Shown: in pieces, positions 56,167 through 63,823 of the stretch
Layout: each line of letters starts with the position of its first letter
How positions within the stretch are numbered: position 1 is the first letter of the stretch
Assembly (NCBI GenBank): GCA_951813015.1
Contig: CATOTG010000006.1
Location: 434,001-498,000, forward strand
Length of the DNA stretch: 64,000 nt
Reading direction: 5' to 3'
From: an uncultured Thermoanaerobaculia bacterium
GTDB taxonomy: Bacteria > Acidobacteriota > Thermoanaerobaculia > Multivoradales > Multivoraceae
Notes under the pieces: model-generated
Seen by the model: only the letters and a program-made list of their open reading frames with translations
Told to the model about the DNA's origin: nothing
Databases searched by the model: none
Made by a program: the position numbers and the translations under genes

Positions 56167-56256
56167 GGAGAGGTGCCAGAGTGGTCGAATGGGGCGGTCT
56201 CGAAAACCGTTGACCGTGCAAGCGGTCCGTGGGTTCGAATCCCACCCTCTCCGCCA
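56167..56256 (+). tRNA. tRNA-Ser (CGA)
   Basis: A class II tRNA with the same GGAGAGG/CCTCTCC acceptor stem. The anticodon loop is CTCGAAA (CGA), the long variable arm is TTGACCGTGCAAGCGGTC, the T-arm is GTGGGTTCGAATCCCAC, and CCA is encoded at 56254-56256. It lies 46 bp after tRNA-Ser(GGA). Its 3' two-thirds are duplicated immediately downstream. Confidence 0.96.
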
Positions 56257-56340
56257 ACCGTTGGCCGAGACCGGGCGGTCTCACGAGAACCCTTTGACCG
56301 TGCAAGCGGTCGGTGGGTACGAATCCCACCCTCTCCGCCA
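56257..56340 (+). pseudogene. Degenerate tRNA-Ser copy (3' two-thirds of tRNA-Ser CGA)
   Basis: Repeats the variable arm, T-arm and CCA end of tRNA-Ser(CGA) (TTTGACCGTGCAAGCGGTC ... ATCCCACCCTCTCCGCCA), but has no 5' acceptor strand. The anticodon loop is altered (GGTCTCACGAGAACC) and the T-loop reads GGTACGAAT where TTCGAAT is required. It cannot form a functional tRNA. It is either a tandem-duplication remnant or an old integration scar at a tRNA 3' end. Confidence 0.85.
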
Positions 56341-56376
56341 TTGCTCCACCGACCCGCACCCTAGGAAGGAAAGAAC

Positions 56377-56511
56377 GTGAAGAGGACATACCAGCCGAAC
56401 AACCGGCGTCGCAAGAAGAAGCATGGTTTCCGCTCCCGGATGCGGACGCGGCATGGGCGGGCGATTCTCTCCCGCCGGCGCCGCAAGGGCCGCAAGCGCC
56501 TGACGGTCTGA
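56377..56511 (+). CDS. rpmH: Large ribosomal subunit protein bL34
   Basis: A 44-residue highly basic protein: (M)[19 protein letters not shown] continuing into [22 protein letters not shown]. The start is GTG at 56377, preceded by an excellent ribosome-binding site AGGAAGGAAAG. It is the first gene of the conserved rpmH-rnpA-yidD-yidC-jag cluster that normally adjoins dnaA. Here about 8 kb of other genes separates it from dnaA. The rnpA TTG follows two bases after the TGA. Confidence 0.97.
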   Translation: MKRTYQPNNRRRKKKHGFRSRMRTRHGRAILSRRRRKGRKRLTV

Positions 56512-56513
56512 CG

Positions 56514-56921
56514 TTGGGCCGATCGAGCAGCCCGCGATGCGACCCCGATGTCGCACCGGCAGTAGAGCGTATCCGGTCGAGCCGCGACTATCGCAGGGTC
56601 TATCGCCGGGGCCGTCGTCTGCACGGCGAGATCGCGGTGTTCCACGTGCGGGCGAATGACGTCGGCCATCCGCGGCTCGGGCTGACGGCCAGCCGGCGGG
56701 TGGGCGGCGCCGTGGTGCGCAACCGGCTGCGCCGGCGCGTGCGCGAGCACTACCGTCAGCAGGTCAGCCGGGATCTGCTGCCCGCGGTGGACGTCGTGGT
56801 CCATCTGAAGACCGCCGCGGCCGCGACCGACCGCAGCCGTTTCTACAGCGAGTTGAATCGTCTGTTTCGCGCGGTAGCCCGGCGCAAGGCCGGTCGCTCC
56901 CGCCGCAGGTCGCGGCGATGA
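56514..56921 (+). CDS. rnpA: Ribonuclease P protein component
   Basis: A protein of about 135 residues that assists RNase P RNA in tRNA 5' maturation. The family core is IRSSRDYRRVYRRGRRLHGEIAVFHV, followed by LGLTASRRVGGAVVRNRLRRRVREHYRQ, the RNR motif of RnpA. The TTG at 56514 is the only close start after rpmH and gives about 20 non-conserved leading residues, so a later start is possible. The end overlaps yidD by four bases. The C-terminus is Arg-rich. Confidence 0.92.
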   Translation: MGRSSSPRCDPDVAPAVERIRSSRDYRRVYRRGRRLHGEIAVFHVRANDVGHPRLGLTASRRVGGAVVRNRLRRRVREHYRQQVSRDLLPAVDVVVHLKTAAAATDRSRFYSELNRLFRAVARRKAGRSRRRSRR

Positions 56922-57190
56922 ACCTCCCCGTCCGGGCCGCCGTCGCGCTGCTGCGCGGGTACAAGCGGTGGCTGTCGCCGCTGCTGCCGCGCGCTTGCCG
57001 GTTCAGCCCTACCTGCTCGGAGTACGGGCAGATCGCTCTGCGGAGCCACGGCCTGTTGGCGGGGAGTTGGCTCACGGTCCGCCGGGTTGTGCGCTGCCAG
57101 CCGCTCGGCCGCGGAGGCATCGATCTGCCGCCTGCAGGTGCGGCTCTTGGGCGGTTTCAGGCGGCCCATCGAGATGAGGGCCGCGGCTGA
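56918..57190 (+). CDS. yidD: Membrane protein insertion efficiency factor YidD
   Basis: A 90-residue protein with an N-terminal amphipathic helix (VRAAVALLRGYKRWLSPLLP) and the family cysteine motif CRFSPTCSEYGQIALRSHG ... RRVVRCQPLGRGGIDLPP. It assists YidC-dependent membrane insertion. It overlaps rnpA (ATGA) and shares one base with the yidC start, consistent with tight co-translation. Confidence 0.95.
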   Translation: MNLPVRAAVALLRGYKRWLSPLLPRACRFSPTCSEYGQIALRSHGLLAGSWLTVRRVVRCQPLGRGGIDLPPAGAALGRFQAAHRDEGRG

Positions 57191-58944
57191 TGGATAGCCG
57201 ACGACTTCTACTCGCGGCCGTCCTTTCCCTGGGCGTTCTGCTCCTCTGGCAGTTTCTCTTCGCGCCGCCGCCGCCGGTGGAGCAGTCGCCGGTTGCAATC
57301 CGCGAAACCGGGCAGGCGGTCGACGGCGAAGCCTCGGCTCAGCCGATTTCGGCGCCTTCGGTTTCGAGTGGAGGGACGGCGCCGACTCCTTCGCCGCCCG
57401 CGGTGGTGGCAAGGGCAGAGGCCGCCGCCGAGCAGCGCGTCGTGTTGGAGTCGGGCAACGCGACGCTCGAGTTCACGAACCGCGGCGCCCAATTGCTGTC
57501 CTTCGAGCTGCGCCGGCCGAACGGCGGCGAGCCGGTGGAGCTGGTGCGCAGGCGCGAGGCCGGCCAGCCCTATCCGTTCGGCTTCCAGGGCTCGCAGCGC
57601 GGTTCGGCGCTGAATGACGCGCTGTTCGTCGTCGAACGCACGTCCGAAGATGGCGACACGCGGCTCAGCTTCCGCTACAGCGGTGACCTGGGTGTAGCGA
57701 CCAAGACGTTCCACATTCCGAAAAACACGGTTCAGACCGGGGGGCTGACCTTCCGGTACCAGATCGAGTCGCCCGGCGATTCCTGGGGGTTGGTGTTGGG
57801 TCCGGGAATCCGGAATCCGAGCGTGGACGAGCTGGAGAGCCGACTCTCGAGCCAGCAGCGACGCGCGGCGACCTGGTTCGCGGATGGCGACCTCGAGTCC
57901 CTGGAGCCTCGGAAGGCAGAAGATCCGTTCGATCTGGGAGGCAATCCCCGCTGGGTTTCGCTCGAGGACCGGTACTTCATCACTGCGGTGATCCCGGCCG
58001 GCGCCCGTGGCACCGTTCAGGCGCGGCCGGTCGCGAACCTGGAGGAAATCGACGGCAGCCTAGGCGGCTTCGCCATGTTCGAGGCCGCGGACGCTGCCAC
58101 AGCGGGCCTGACAAGAGACCTGATGCTGGTTCTGCGCTCGTCGGGCGGCGAACTCGCGGGCCGGGCGTACTTCGGGGACAAACAGTACGACGCCCTGAAG
58201 ACGATGGGCGTGCAACTGGAGAGGACCGTGCGATACGGCTTCTTCGGTGTCATCTCGCGCCCGTTGCAGTTCGGTTTGCGCTGGATTCACGAGAACGTGG
58301 TCGCGAACTACGGGTGGAGCATCGTGTTGATGACCGTGCTCATCCGCCTGGTGCTGTTCCCGCTGACCCACAAGAGCCAGGTGTCCATGCAGCGGATCCA
58401 GAAGCTGAATCCGCGGATGGAGGCGATCCGCGCGAAGTACCGGCCCAAGCTCAAGGACGGGAAGGGCCGCCCGCGGATGGACATGCAGCGCAAGATGAAC
58501 GAGGAGATTCAGGCTCTGTTTCGCGAGGAGGGCGTGAATCCCGCCAGCGGTTGCCTGCCGATCCTGTTCCAGATGCCGGTGTTCTTCGGGTTCTTCCGGC
58601 TCCTGAGTGAGGCGGTGGAGCTGTGGGACGCGTCGTGGCTCGGATGGATCCACAACCTGGCGCTGCCGGATCCCATCTATGTGCTGCCCCTGGTCATGGG
58701 CGCTTCGCAGTTCTTCCAGCAGCGGATGCTGCCGCCGCCCGCGAACAAGACCCAGAAGCTGATCATCAACACGATGCCGATCTGGTTCACGATTTTCTCG
58801 TTCAGCTTCCCGAGCGGACTGGTCCTCTACTGGCTGACGAACAATCTGCTGGGAATCGTGCAGACCGGGGTCTACAACAAGCTGAAGAAGGCGGGCTACC
58901 TGGGCGGCGAAGTGGCGGCGCAGGCGGCCGAAACCAAGAAGTGA
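57190..58944 (+). CDS. yidC: Membrane protein insertase YidC
   Basis: A 584-residue insertase. It has an N-terminal signal-anchor helix (RLLLAAVLSLGVLLLWQFLF), then a Pro/Ala linker and a large periplasmic beta-sandwich domain (about 75-345). The conserved 60KD_IMP core has five transmembrane segments, NYGWSIVLMTVLIRLVLFPLTHKSQVS with its pore arginine, NPASGCLPILFQMPVFFGFF and WFTIFSFSFPSGLVLYWLTNN. The long Gram-negative form with a periplasmic domain supports a diderm host. It is followed 16 bp later by jag. Confidence 0.97.
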   Translation: MDSRRLLLAAVLSLGVLLLWQFLFAPPPPVEQSPVAIRETGQAVDGEASAQPISAPSVSSGGTAPTPSPPAVVARAEAAAEQRVVLESGNATLEFTNRGAQLLSFELRRPNGGEPVELVRRREAGQPYPFGFQGSQRGSALNDALFVVERTSEDGDTRLSFRYSGDLGVATKTFHIPKNTVQTGGLTFRYQIESPGDSWGLVLGPGIRNPSVDELESRLSSQQRRAATWFADGDLESLEPRKAEDPFDLGGNPRWVSLEDRYFITAVIPAGARGTVQARPVANLEEIDGSLGGFAMFEAADAATAGLTRDLMLVLRSSGGELAGRAYFGDKQYDALKTMGVQLERTVRYGFFGVISRPLQFGLRWIHENVVANYGWSIVLMTVLIRLVLFPLTHKSQVSMQRIQKLNPRMEAIRAKYRPKLKDGKGRPRMDMQRKMNEEIQALFREEGVNPASGCLPILFQMPVFFGFFRLLSEAVELWDASWLGWIHNLALPDPIYVLPLVMGASQFFQQRMLPPPANKTQKLIINTMPIWFTIFSFSFPSGLVLYWLTNNLLGIVQTGVYNKLKKAGYLGGEVAAQAAETKK

Positions 58945-58960
58945 GGCAGGACGAGAGTTG

Positions 58961-59761
58961 ATGAACGCAACGACGAATAGCGTGTTCTTTTCGGGTGAAA
59001 CGGAGGCTCGGGCCGTGTTGGCGGCCGCGAATCACTTTGGGGTGCCGCCGGATCAGGTGGTGTTTGATCGGGTGGAGAAGCGACACGGCTTCGTGAAGCG
59101 CCGTCGCGTCGTGATCCGGGTCGATCCGGAACAGGTCGGAACCGGCGCCGGGGAGAAGGCCGAGGTCGAAACCCGTCAGGAGGCGGCGGTCGAGGAATCC
59201 CCCGCAGCGCCTGCACCCTCGGCGCCCGAAGACGCAACGCCCAGCCTCGAGGAGGAGACGCCGGTGGACCATTCGGCGACGGACGAGGGATGGGATGAAC
59301 CAGACCCGGACGCGGAGGAGATCCTGGAGATCGCCCGGAGCGCCTTTCGGCAACTGCTCGAGTTGGCCGACCTCGAGGTCTCTGCGGACATGGTCCTCGC
59401 CGACGGGCGGCTGGAAGTCGAGATCGAGGGCGTGGACCAGGAGTTGTTGGTCGAGGACGAGGGTCAGGTTCTCCTCGCGCTCCAGCACCTCCTGCCGCGG
59501 GTGATGTACGGGAGGTTGGGCCGCATCGTGCCGTGCCACCTTGACAGCGGCGGCTATCAGCAGCGGAAGGAAGAGCGCCTGAGAGGTCTCGCCCGCCGCG
59601 TTGCCGACGAGGTCGTTTCTCGCGGCGGTACGCGCACTCTGCGGCCGATGAACCCGGCCGACCGCCGCATCGTCCACATCACTCTCGCCGACGACCCCGA
59701 CGTCGAGACGGAAAGCCACGGCAACGGCTACTTCAAACGCGTCAACATCAGCAGCATCTAG
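58961..59761 (+). CDS. jag: RNA-binding protein Jag/KhpB (KH-R3H)
   Basis: A protein of about 266 residues. The Jag-N-like segment (VFFSGETEARAVLAAANHFGV) precedes an acidic Pro/Glu-rich linker (about 70-115). The KH domain is at about 125-190 (DMVLADGRLEVEIEGVDQELLVEDEGQVLLALQHLL). The R3H domain carries RLRGLARRVADEVVSRGGTRTLRPMNPADRRIVHITLADDP. It binds RNA and influences cell division and envelope processes in other bacteria. The TAG stop (59759-59761) lies within the terminal inverted repeat of an inserted 256-bp element, so the original end may have been changed. Confidence 0.94.
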   Translation: MNATTNSVFFSGETEARAVLAAANHFGVPPDQVVFDRVEKRHGFVKRRRVVIRVDPEQVGTGAGEKAEVETRQEAAVEESPAAPAPSAPEDATPSLEEETPVDHSATDEGWDEPDPDAEEILEIARSAFRQLLELADLEVSADMVLADGRLEVEIEGVDQELLVEDEGQVLLALQHLLPRVMYGRLGRIVPCHLDSGGYQQRKEERLRGLARRVADEVVSRGGTRTLRPMNPADRRIVHITLADDPDVETESHGNGYFKRVNISSI

Positions 59762-60013
59762 CAGCCCGTGGCAAGAGTCGCGCTGCATTCGATCGGTCAT
59801 GCATCTCAGCCCGGCATCGTGCCATCCGGGTGCTCGATGACTCACACCCGGAGGTGGGGCGCGTGTGGCGCGGAACGCGCCACACGGGCTCAGCTCCTCG
59901 GTCGCCCTTGTTCCCGGGATTGCGGGCGGCCCGATATGCTCCCTCGTCGCGCCTTGCTGGACGGGCGCCTGACCGTTCTCGGCGCCACACGGACTTCTGC
60001 CACGGGCTGCTAG
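59758..60013. repeat. Complete 256-bp MITE-like repeat with perfect 16-bp terminal inverted repeats
   Basis: The left end is CTAGCAGCCCGTGGCA (59758-59773) and the right end is its exact reverse complement, TGCCACGGGCTGCTAG (59998-60013). The left half contains two hairpins also found in copies A (2292-2414) and B (5951-6046). The right half matches the partial copies at 164-258 and 11690-11780. There is no coding region. The left terminus overlaps the jag stop and the right terminus abuts the IS1634-family element. It is probably non-autonomous, since no transposase with these ends is present. Confidence 0.85.
59863..59885. terminator. Perfect 10-bp hairpin downstream of jag
   Basis: GTGTGGCGCG, a GAA loop, then CGCGCCACAC. 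The stem is very stable but is not followed by a T-run, so it would be a transcript-stabilising or Rho-assisted hairpin rather than a classical intrinsic terminator. Copy B carries the same hairpin with a compensatory pair change. Confidence 0.5.
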
Positions 60014-61984
60014 CCCGAAGTTCTGCGCATTCCGGCGGCTCCGGCGGTGCGTTCGGCCTTGTCCCAGTTGGGTTTCCGGGCGTTGAGCGGCTTCTCGTTT
60101 GTGTCGTTTGTAGCCATGTAATTGCAGCATTGGAGATAGGCATTGGAGTCCATTTGGACTACAATCCGAAGCCATGTACATCGAACGGGTGCCCAACCGC
60201 AACTCCCCACCAGCCGTCCTGCTGAGAGAGTCCTACCGGCAGGACGGAAAGGTCAAGAAACGCACACTCGCAAACCTCTCCAAGTGGCCGGACCACCTCG
60301 TTGAAGGGCTCAGAACCCTGCTCAAGGGAGGCGTCGCACTGCCCTCGCTCGACGCCGCCTTCGAGATTGTCCGCGCCAAACCGCACGGACACGTCGCCGC
60401 CGTACTCGGCGCCTTGAAGAGGCTCGGCCTCGAACGACTGCTCGACCGCACCCCGTCGCAACAACGCGCCCTCACAGTCGCCATGATCGCGGCGCGCATC
60501 ATCGAACCGCGGTCCAAACTCGCCACCGCCCGAGGATTCGCCGGCGAAACCGCCAACCACACCCTCGCCGAGGAACTCGGCGTCGAAGACGCCTCGGCCG
60601 ATGATCTCTACGAAGCGATGGACTGGCTGCTCTCCCGCCAGCGGAAGATCGAACGGGGACTCGCCAGGCGGCATCTCGAGAACGGCGCCCTCGTCCTCTG
60701 CGATCTGACCGCGGTCTACCTCGAAGGCTTGAAGTGCAAGCTGGCAGCACACGGCTACTCCAGGGACCAGAAGAAGGGGAAGCTCCAGGTCGTCGCCCTG
60801 CTCTGCAACCGGGACGGATGCCCGGTCGCGGTCGAGGTCTTCGAGGGCAACACCGCCGATCCCGCCGCCCTGAGCAGTCAGCTGCACAAGCTTCGCGACC
60901 GCTTCTCGCTGGATCGGATCGTCATCGTCAAAGACCGCGGGCTGATCACCAACGCCCTCATCGAGAAAGACCTCGAACCCGCGGGCCTGGCCTGGATCAG
61001 CGCCCTGCGCGCGCCTCGGGTCCGCACCCTGGCCGAGCAGGGCCACCTGCAACTGTCGCTCTTCGACCAGCGCGACATGGCGGAGATCAGCGTCCCGGAG
61101 CTGTACCCCTCGGAACGCCTGATCGTGTGCCGGAACCCGCTCCTGGCCGCGGAACGCCGCCGCAAGCGCCTGGAACTCCTCGACCGGACCGACCGCCTCC
61201 TCGAAGCCGTCGAAAAGGCCACAAGGCGACAGAAGAGGCCGCTGCGCGGCAGCGAGAAGATCGCCGTGCGAGCCGACCGCGCCCTGCAGAAGTACAAGGT
61301 CGCCAAGCACTACGACATCGAGATCGCGGACGACCGCTTCCGCTTCAGCCGCAACCAGGAGCGCATCGACAATGAGGCGGCGCTCGACGGCCTCTCCGTC
61401 ATCCGCACCAACGTACCGGTCGACGACCTGCCAGCAGAGAAGGCCGTCCGCTCCTGCAAGAGCCTCAGCCGCGTCGAACGCGCCTTCCGCAGTCTCGAGA
61501 GCGTCGACCTCAAGGAGCGGCCCGTGCACCAGCGGCTCGCCGACCGCGTGCGAGCCCACGTCCTCCTCTGCACCCTCGCCTACTACGTTGAGTGGCACAT
61601 GCGAAGACAACTCGCGCCCATCCTCTTCGACGACGACCAGAAGACCGAGAACACCGGGTCCCCCGTCCAGCCGGCGCGGAAATCGGCCGCGGCCAGGATC
61701 AAGGCCAACTCCGGCCGCACCCACGACGGACTTCCCGTGCACAACTTCCAGACGCTTCTTGACGACCTCGCCACACTGACCAGAAACCGCGTCAGGATGC
61801 CCGACAGCGGCGCTGAGACCGCCAACGTCCTCGCGCGGCCCACACCCCTGCAGGAAAGGGCTCTCAGCCTGCTCGGCGTCCGAGCCTGACAGGCCCCGTA
61901 CCCAGTACCGTACACACCGAATCCACGCAGAATCCCCTCACCTGCAAGGGATTCCCGAACTTGACGCTGAGGACTTCGGGCTAG
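60010..61984 (+). mobile_element. IS1634-family insertion sequence
   Basis: The element body is 60014-61980, with inverted ends CCCGAAGTTCT on the left and CCCGAAGTCCT (reverse complement of the right end). It is bordered on both sides by CTAG (60010-60013 and 61981-61984), probably the target sequence. It carries one transposase gene. The left flank is the end of the 256-bp repeat, while the right flank is the interior of an IS3-family orfB. The two flanks therefore did not come from a single uninterrupted target. Confidence 0.82.
60174..61889 (+). CDS. IS1634-family (IS4 superfamily) DDE transposase
   Basis: A 571-residue transposase beginning MYIERVPNRNSPPAVLLRESYRQ. The predicted DDE triad is D177 (VLCDLTAVYLEG), D254 (IVIVKDRGLITN) and E435 (SLSRVERAFRSLES, the IS4-type helix). 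YSRDQKKGKLQVVALLCNRDG is characteristic of IS1634-like proteins. The frame is intact, so the element may be active. Translation starts at ATG 60174, about 160 bp inside the left end. A TACAAT at 60160-60165 region could be part of its promoter. Confidence 0.92.
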   Translation: MYIERVPNRNSPPAVLLRESYRQDGKVKKRTLANLSKWPDHLVEGLRTLLKGGVALPSLDAAFEIVRAKPHGHVAAVLGALKRLGLERLLDRTPSQQRALTVAMIAARIIEPRSKLATARGFAGETANHTLAEELGVEDASADDLYEAMDWLLSRQRKIERGLARRHLENGALVLCDLTAVYLEGLKCKLAAHGYSRDQKKGKLQVVALLCNRDGCPVAVEVFEGNTADPAALSSQLHKLRDRFSLDRIVIVKDRGLITNALIEKDLEPAGLAWISALRAPRVRTLAEQGHLQLSLFDQRDMAEISVPELYPSERLIVCRNPLLAAERRRKRLELLDRTDRLLEAVEKATRRQKRPLRGSEKIAVRADRALQKYKVAKHYDIEIADDRFRFSRNQERIDNEAALDGLSVIRTNVPVDDLPAEKAVRSCKSLSRVERAFRSLESVDLKERPVHQRLADRVRAHVLLCTLAYYVEWHMRRQLAPILFDDDQKTENTGSPVQPARKSAAARIKANSGRTHDGLPVHNFQTLLDDLATLTRNRVRMPDSGAETANVLARPTPLQERALSLLGVRA

Positions 61985-62382
61985 CGCGCGGGCCATTGTC
62001 GTGACCCGGAACTCGGCCTGGTGCGCTCTCATGAACCGGAAGACCCCTTCGGTCCCGTCTCCCGAGCGAACCAGGCCGTTGCTTTGCCAGGATCTCCCGC
62101 TCCTCGCGCAGCCGGCGATTGTCGCGGCGCAGGCGCTGCAGCTCCTCGCGCTCCGCCGTGGTCAGTCCGTCAGCCCTCGTCCCGGTCTGCCTGGGCCTCC
62201 CAGTTGCGGATGGACTGCGCCGAGGGCTCGAACTCACGGGCCAGGTGGTCGGGGCTGGGCCCGGACCGGACCAGATCCACCATCTGTTGCCGGTACTCTG
62301 CCTGGTACCGAGGTCTTGATCCTGGCATCGTGGGTACCTCCGCCTCCAAGGATGAAGTGTCCACGAAACCGGGGCAAGCTCA
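61985..62382 (-). mobile_element. IS3-family element remnant (5' part only)
   Basis: The outer end on the minus strand is TGAGCTTGCCCCGGTTTCGTGGACA, starting at 62382 and typical of IS3-family ends. OrfA encodes RYQAEYRQQMVDLVRSG and LAREFEPSAQSIRNWEAQADRDEG (helix-turn-helix). A frameshift follows, then LTTAEREELQRLRRDNRRLREEREILAK (leucine zipper). The orfB start, FRFMRAHQAEFRVTTMARAL, is cut off exactly at the CTAG bordering the IS1634-family element. At least two frame shifts beyond the normal orfA/orfB one make it inactive. Confidence 0.85.
62170..62364 (-). pseudogene. IS3-family orfA fragment
   Basis: The ATG at 62362-62364 starts MDTSSLEAEVPTMPGSRPRYQAEYRQ. The frame closes at 62170, directly after the helix-turn-helix region, because one or two bases are missing before the leucine-zipper segment, which continues in another frame on the same strand. 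A complete OrfA would be about 100 residues; 64 remain in frame. Confidence 0.8.
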
Positions 62383-62407
62383 GGTATCGGGTTGTGAGCG
62401 TCTTGAG

Positions 62408-63055
62408 GTGTTTCACGTGAAACATGCGGATCTGTTTCTCCGGGAGTTTGGTGGCGAACTGGCGTCGGAGGCGATTGACCGGCTGGTGCGGCATGCCGAG
62501 CTCCTGGAGCGGTGGAACCGGGTGGTTCGCCTTGTCGGGGAGGCGGGGCCGGAGGACTGGGTCAGGCGTCACTACGCGGAGTCGGCGGCGGCTCGGAGGT
62601 TCTGGCGGCCTTCAGAGCACGCGGAGAACGGTGAGCCCCGCCTTCTCGATGTCGGTAGCGGCGCGGGATTTCCCGGTCTCGTGCTGGCGGCGCTTCATCC
62701 CGAGCGGCCGGTGACCCTGGTGGAGGCCCGGGAACGGAAGGCGGCCTTCCTCGCCGAGGCGGCGCGTGAGCTTGATCTTCCTCGCGTGCGGGTCCTTCGG
62801 GACCGGTTTGACGCGGAACTCGCGGTGGGGCTCGGGGGAGCGGTAGAGTGCGCGACGATTCGGGGTCTTCGGCTTCCGGAGGCCACGATGACGCGCCTGG
62901 TCCAGGCTCTGCCCGGTGATGGGCGCCTCGTTGTCTGGGTGGGCCGGCAGCTCGGGTCCGGCCTGGTGGAGACCTGTGCTGTGGAAGAAGAGATGAGTCT
63001 GCCCGACAGCCAGCACCGGCGGATTCTGTGCCTGCGGCCCTTGCGTCGTGGCTGA
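62408..63055 (+). CDS. rsmG: 16S rRNA (guanine-527-N7) methyltransferase RsmG
   Basis: A 215-residue SAM-dependent methyltransferase acting on G527 of 16S rRNA. The GTG at 62408 gives (M)FHVKHADLFLREFGGEL, in which FHVKH is encoded by the embedded parS site. A GTG at 62417 is the alternative. The SAM motif LLDVGSGAGFPGLVLAALHPERPVTLVEAR is clear, as is RKAAFLAEAARELDLPRVRV. It precedes parA with an eight-base overlap. In many genomes mnmG lies just upstream; here IS remnants do. Confidence 0.95.
   Translation: MFHVKHADLFLREFGGELASEAIDRLVRHAELLERWNRVVRLVGEAGPEDWVRRHYAESAAARRFWRPSEHAENGEPRLLDVGSGAGFPGLVLAALHPERPVTLVEARERKAAFLAEAARELDLPRVRVLRDRFDAELAVGLGGAVECATIRGLRLPEATMTRLVQALPGDGRLVVWVGRQLGSGLVETCAVEEEMSLPDSQHRRILCLRPLRRG
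62409..62424. promoter_or_regulatory. parS centromere-like site
   Basis: TGTTTCACGTGAAACA is a perfect 16-bp match to the bacterial parS palindrome bound by ParB. It overlaps the first codons of rsmG and lies about 640 bp upstream of parA and 1.4 kb upstream of parB. ParB loading here would nucleate the partition complex near the origin. Confidence 0.97.
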
Positions 63056-63806
63056 TCTTCTCGCGGTAGCCAACCAGAAGGGTGGCGTGGGCAAGACGAC
63101 GTCGGCGATCAACCTGGCGGCGGCGTTCGGCGCCCTGGAGCGGCGAGTGCTCCTGGTGGACAGCGACCCGCAGGGGAACGCGAGCCGCGGTCTCGGCTGG
63201 TCGGGCCGACCGCCGACCCTGTTCGAAGTGCTCTCGGGCGAAGCAGATGCTGCGGACGTGATCGTTCCGAGCGGCTTTCCCTTCGTCGACCTGCTGCCGG
63301 CGAACCGCGACCTGGTGGGAGCGGAACTCGGCTTGCAGCGCGACCGCGACTGGATACGGCGGCTTGGGTCGTCGCTCGGAAGTCTCGGTCACGAGTACGA
63401 ACGCATCTTCGTGGATTGTCCACCAGCGCTGGGCCGGCTGACCCTGAACGCTCTTCATGCCGCGGACGCGGTCGTCGTGCCCCTGCAGTGTGAGTACTTC
63501 GCGCTCGAAGGCATCAGCGAACTGATGGCGACCGTTCAGCGAGTGCGGGAACTGGGTCGGCCGGACCTGGCGGTCGCGGGTGTGATCCTCACGATGTACG
63601 ACGATCGGACAAACCTGTCCCGGGACGTCGCCCGGGAGGTGCGCAAGCACTTCGGGTCGATCGTCTGCGATACGATCGTTCCACGCAACGTCCGCTTGGC
63701 CGAGGCGCCGAGTCACGGAATGCCGGTTCTCCAATACGACATCAAGAGCAAGGGCGCCCGGGCCTATCTGGCCCTGGCGCAGGAACTTGCGACTCGCCGC
63801 CCCTGA
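63048..63806 (+). CDS. parA: Chromosome partitioning ATPase ParA (Soj)
   Basis: A 252-residue deviant-Walker ATPase. The GTG start at 63048 overlaps rsmG and gives (M)ADLLAVANQKGGVGKTTSAINLAAAFG with the KGGVGKTT loop. Other motifs are VLLVDSDPQGNASRGLG and the Walker B/switch IFVDCPPALGRLTLNAL. ParA forms a DNA-bound gradient that moves ParB-parS complexes. It lacks an N-terminal helix-turn-helix, as expected for the chromosomal type. parB starts 17 bp downstream. Confidence 0.96.
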   Translation: MADLLAVANQKGGVGKTTSAINLAAAFGALERRVLLVDSDPQGNASRGLGWSGRPPTLFEVLSGEADAADVIVPSGFPFVDLLPANRDLVGAELGLQRDRDWIRRLGSSLGSLGHEYERIFVDCPPALGRLTLNALHAADAVVVPLQCEYFALEGISELMATVQRVRELGRPDLAVAGVILTMYDDRTNLSRDVAREVRKHFGSIVCDTIVPRNVRLAEAPSHGMPVLQYDIKSKGARAYLALAQELATRRP

Positions 63807-63823
63807 TCGCGCCGCCGGATCCC

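Noticed and set aside
61985..62364. Functional IS3 orfA/orfB programmed frameshift
   Set aside because: There are extra frame breaks within orfA and the orfB is truncated at the CTAG border, so the element is dead.
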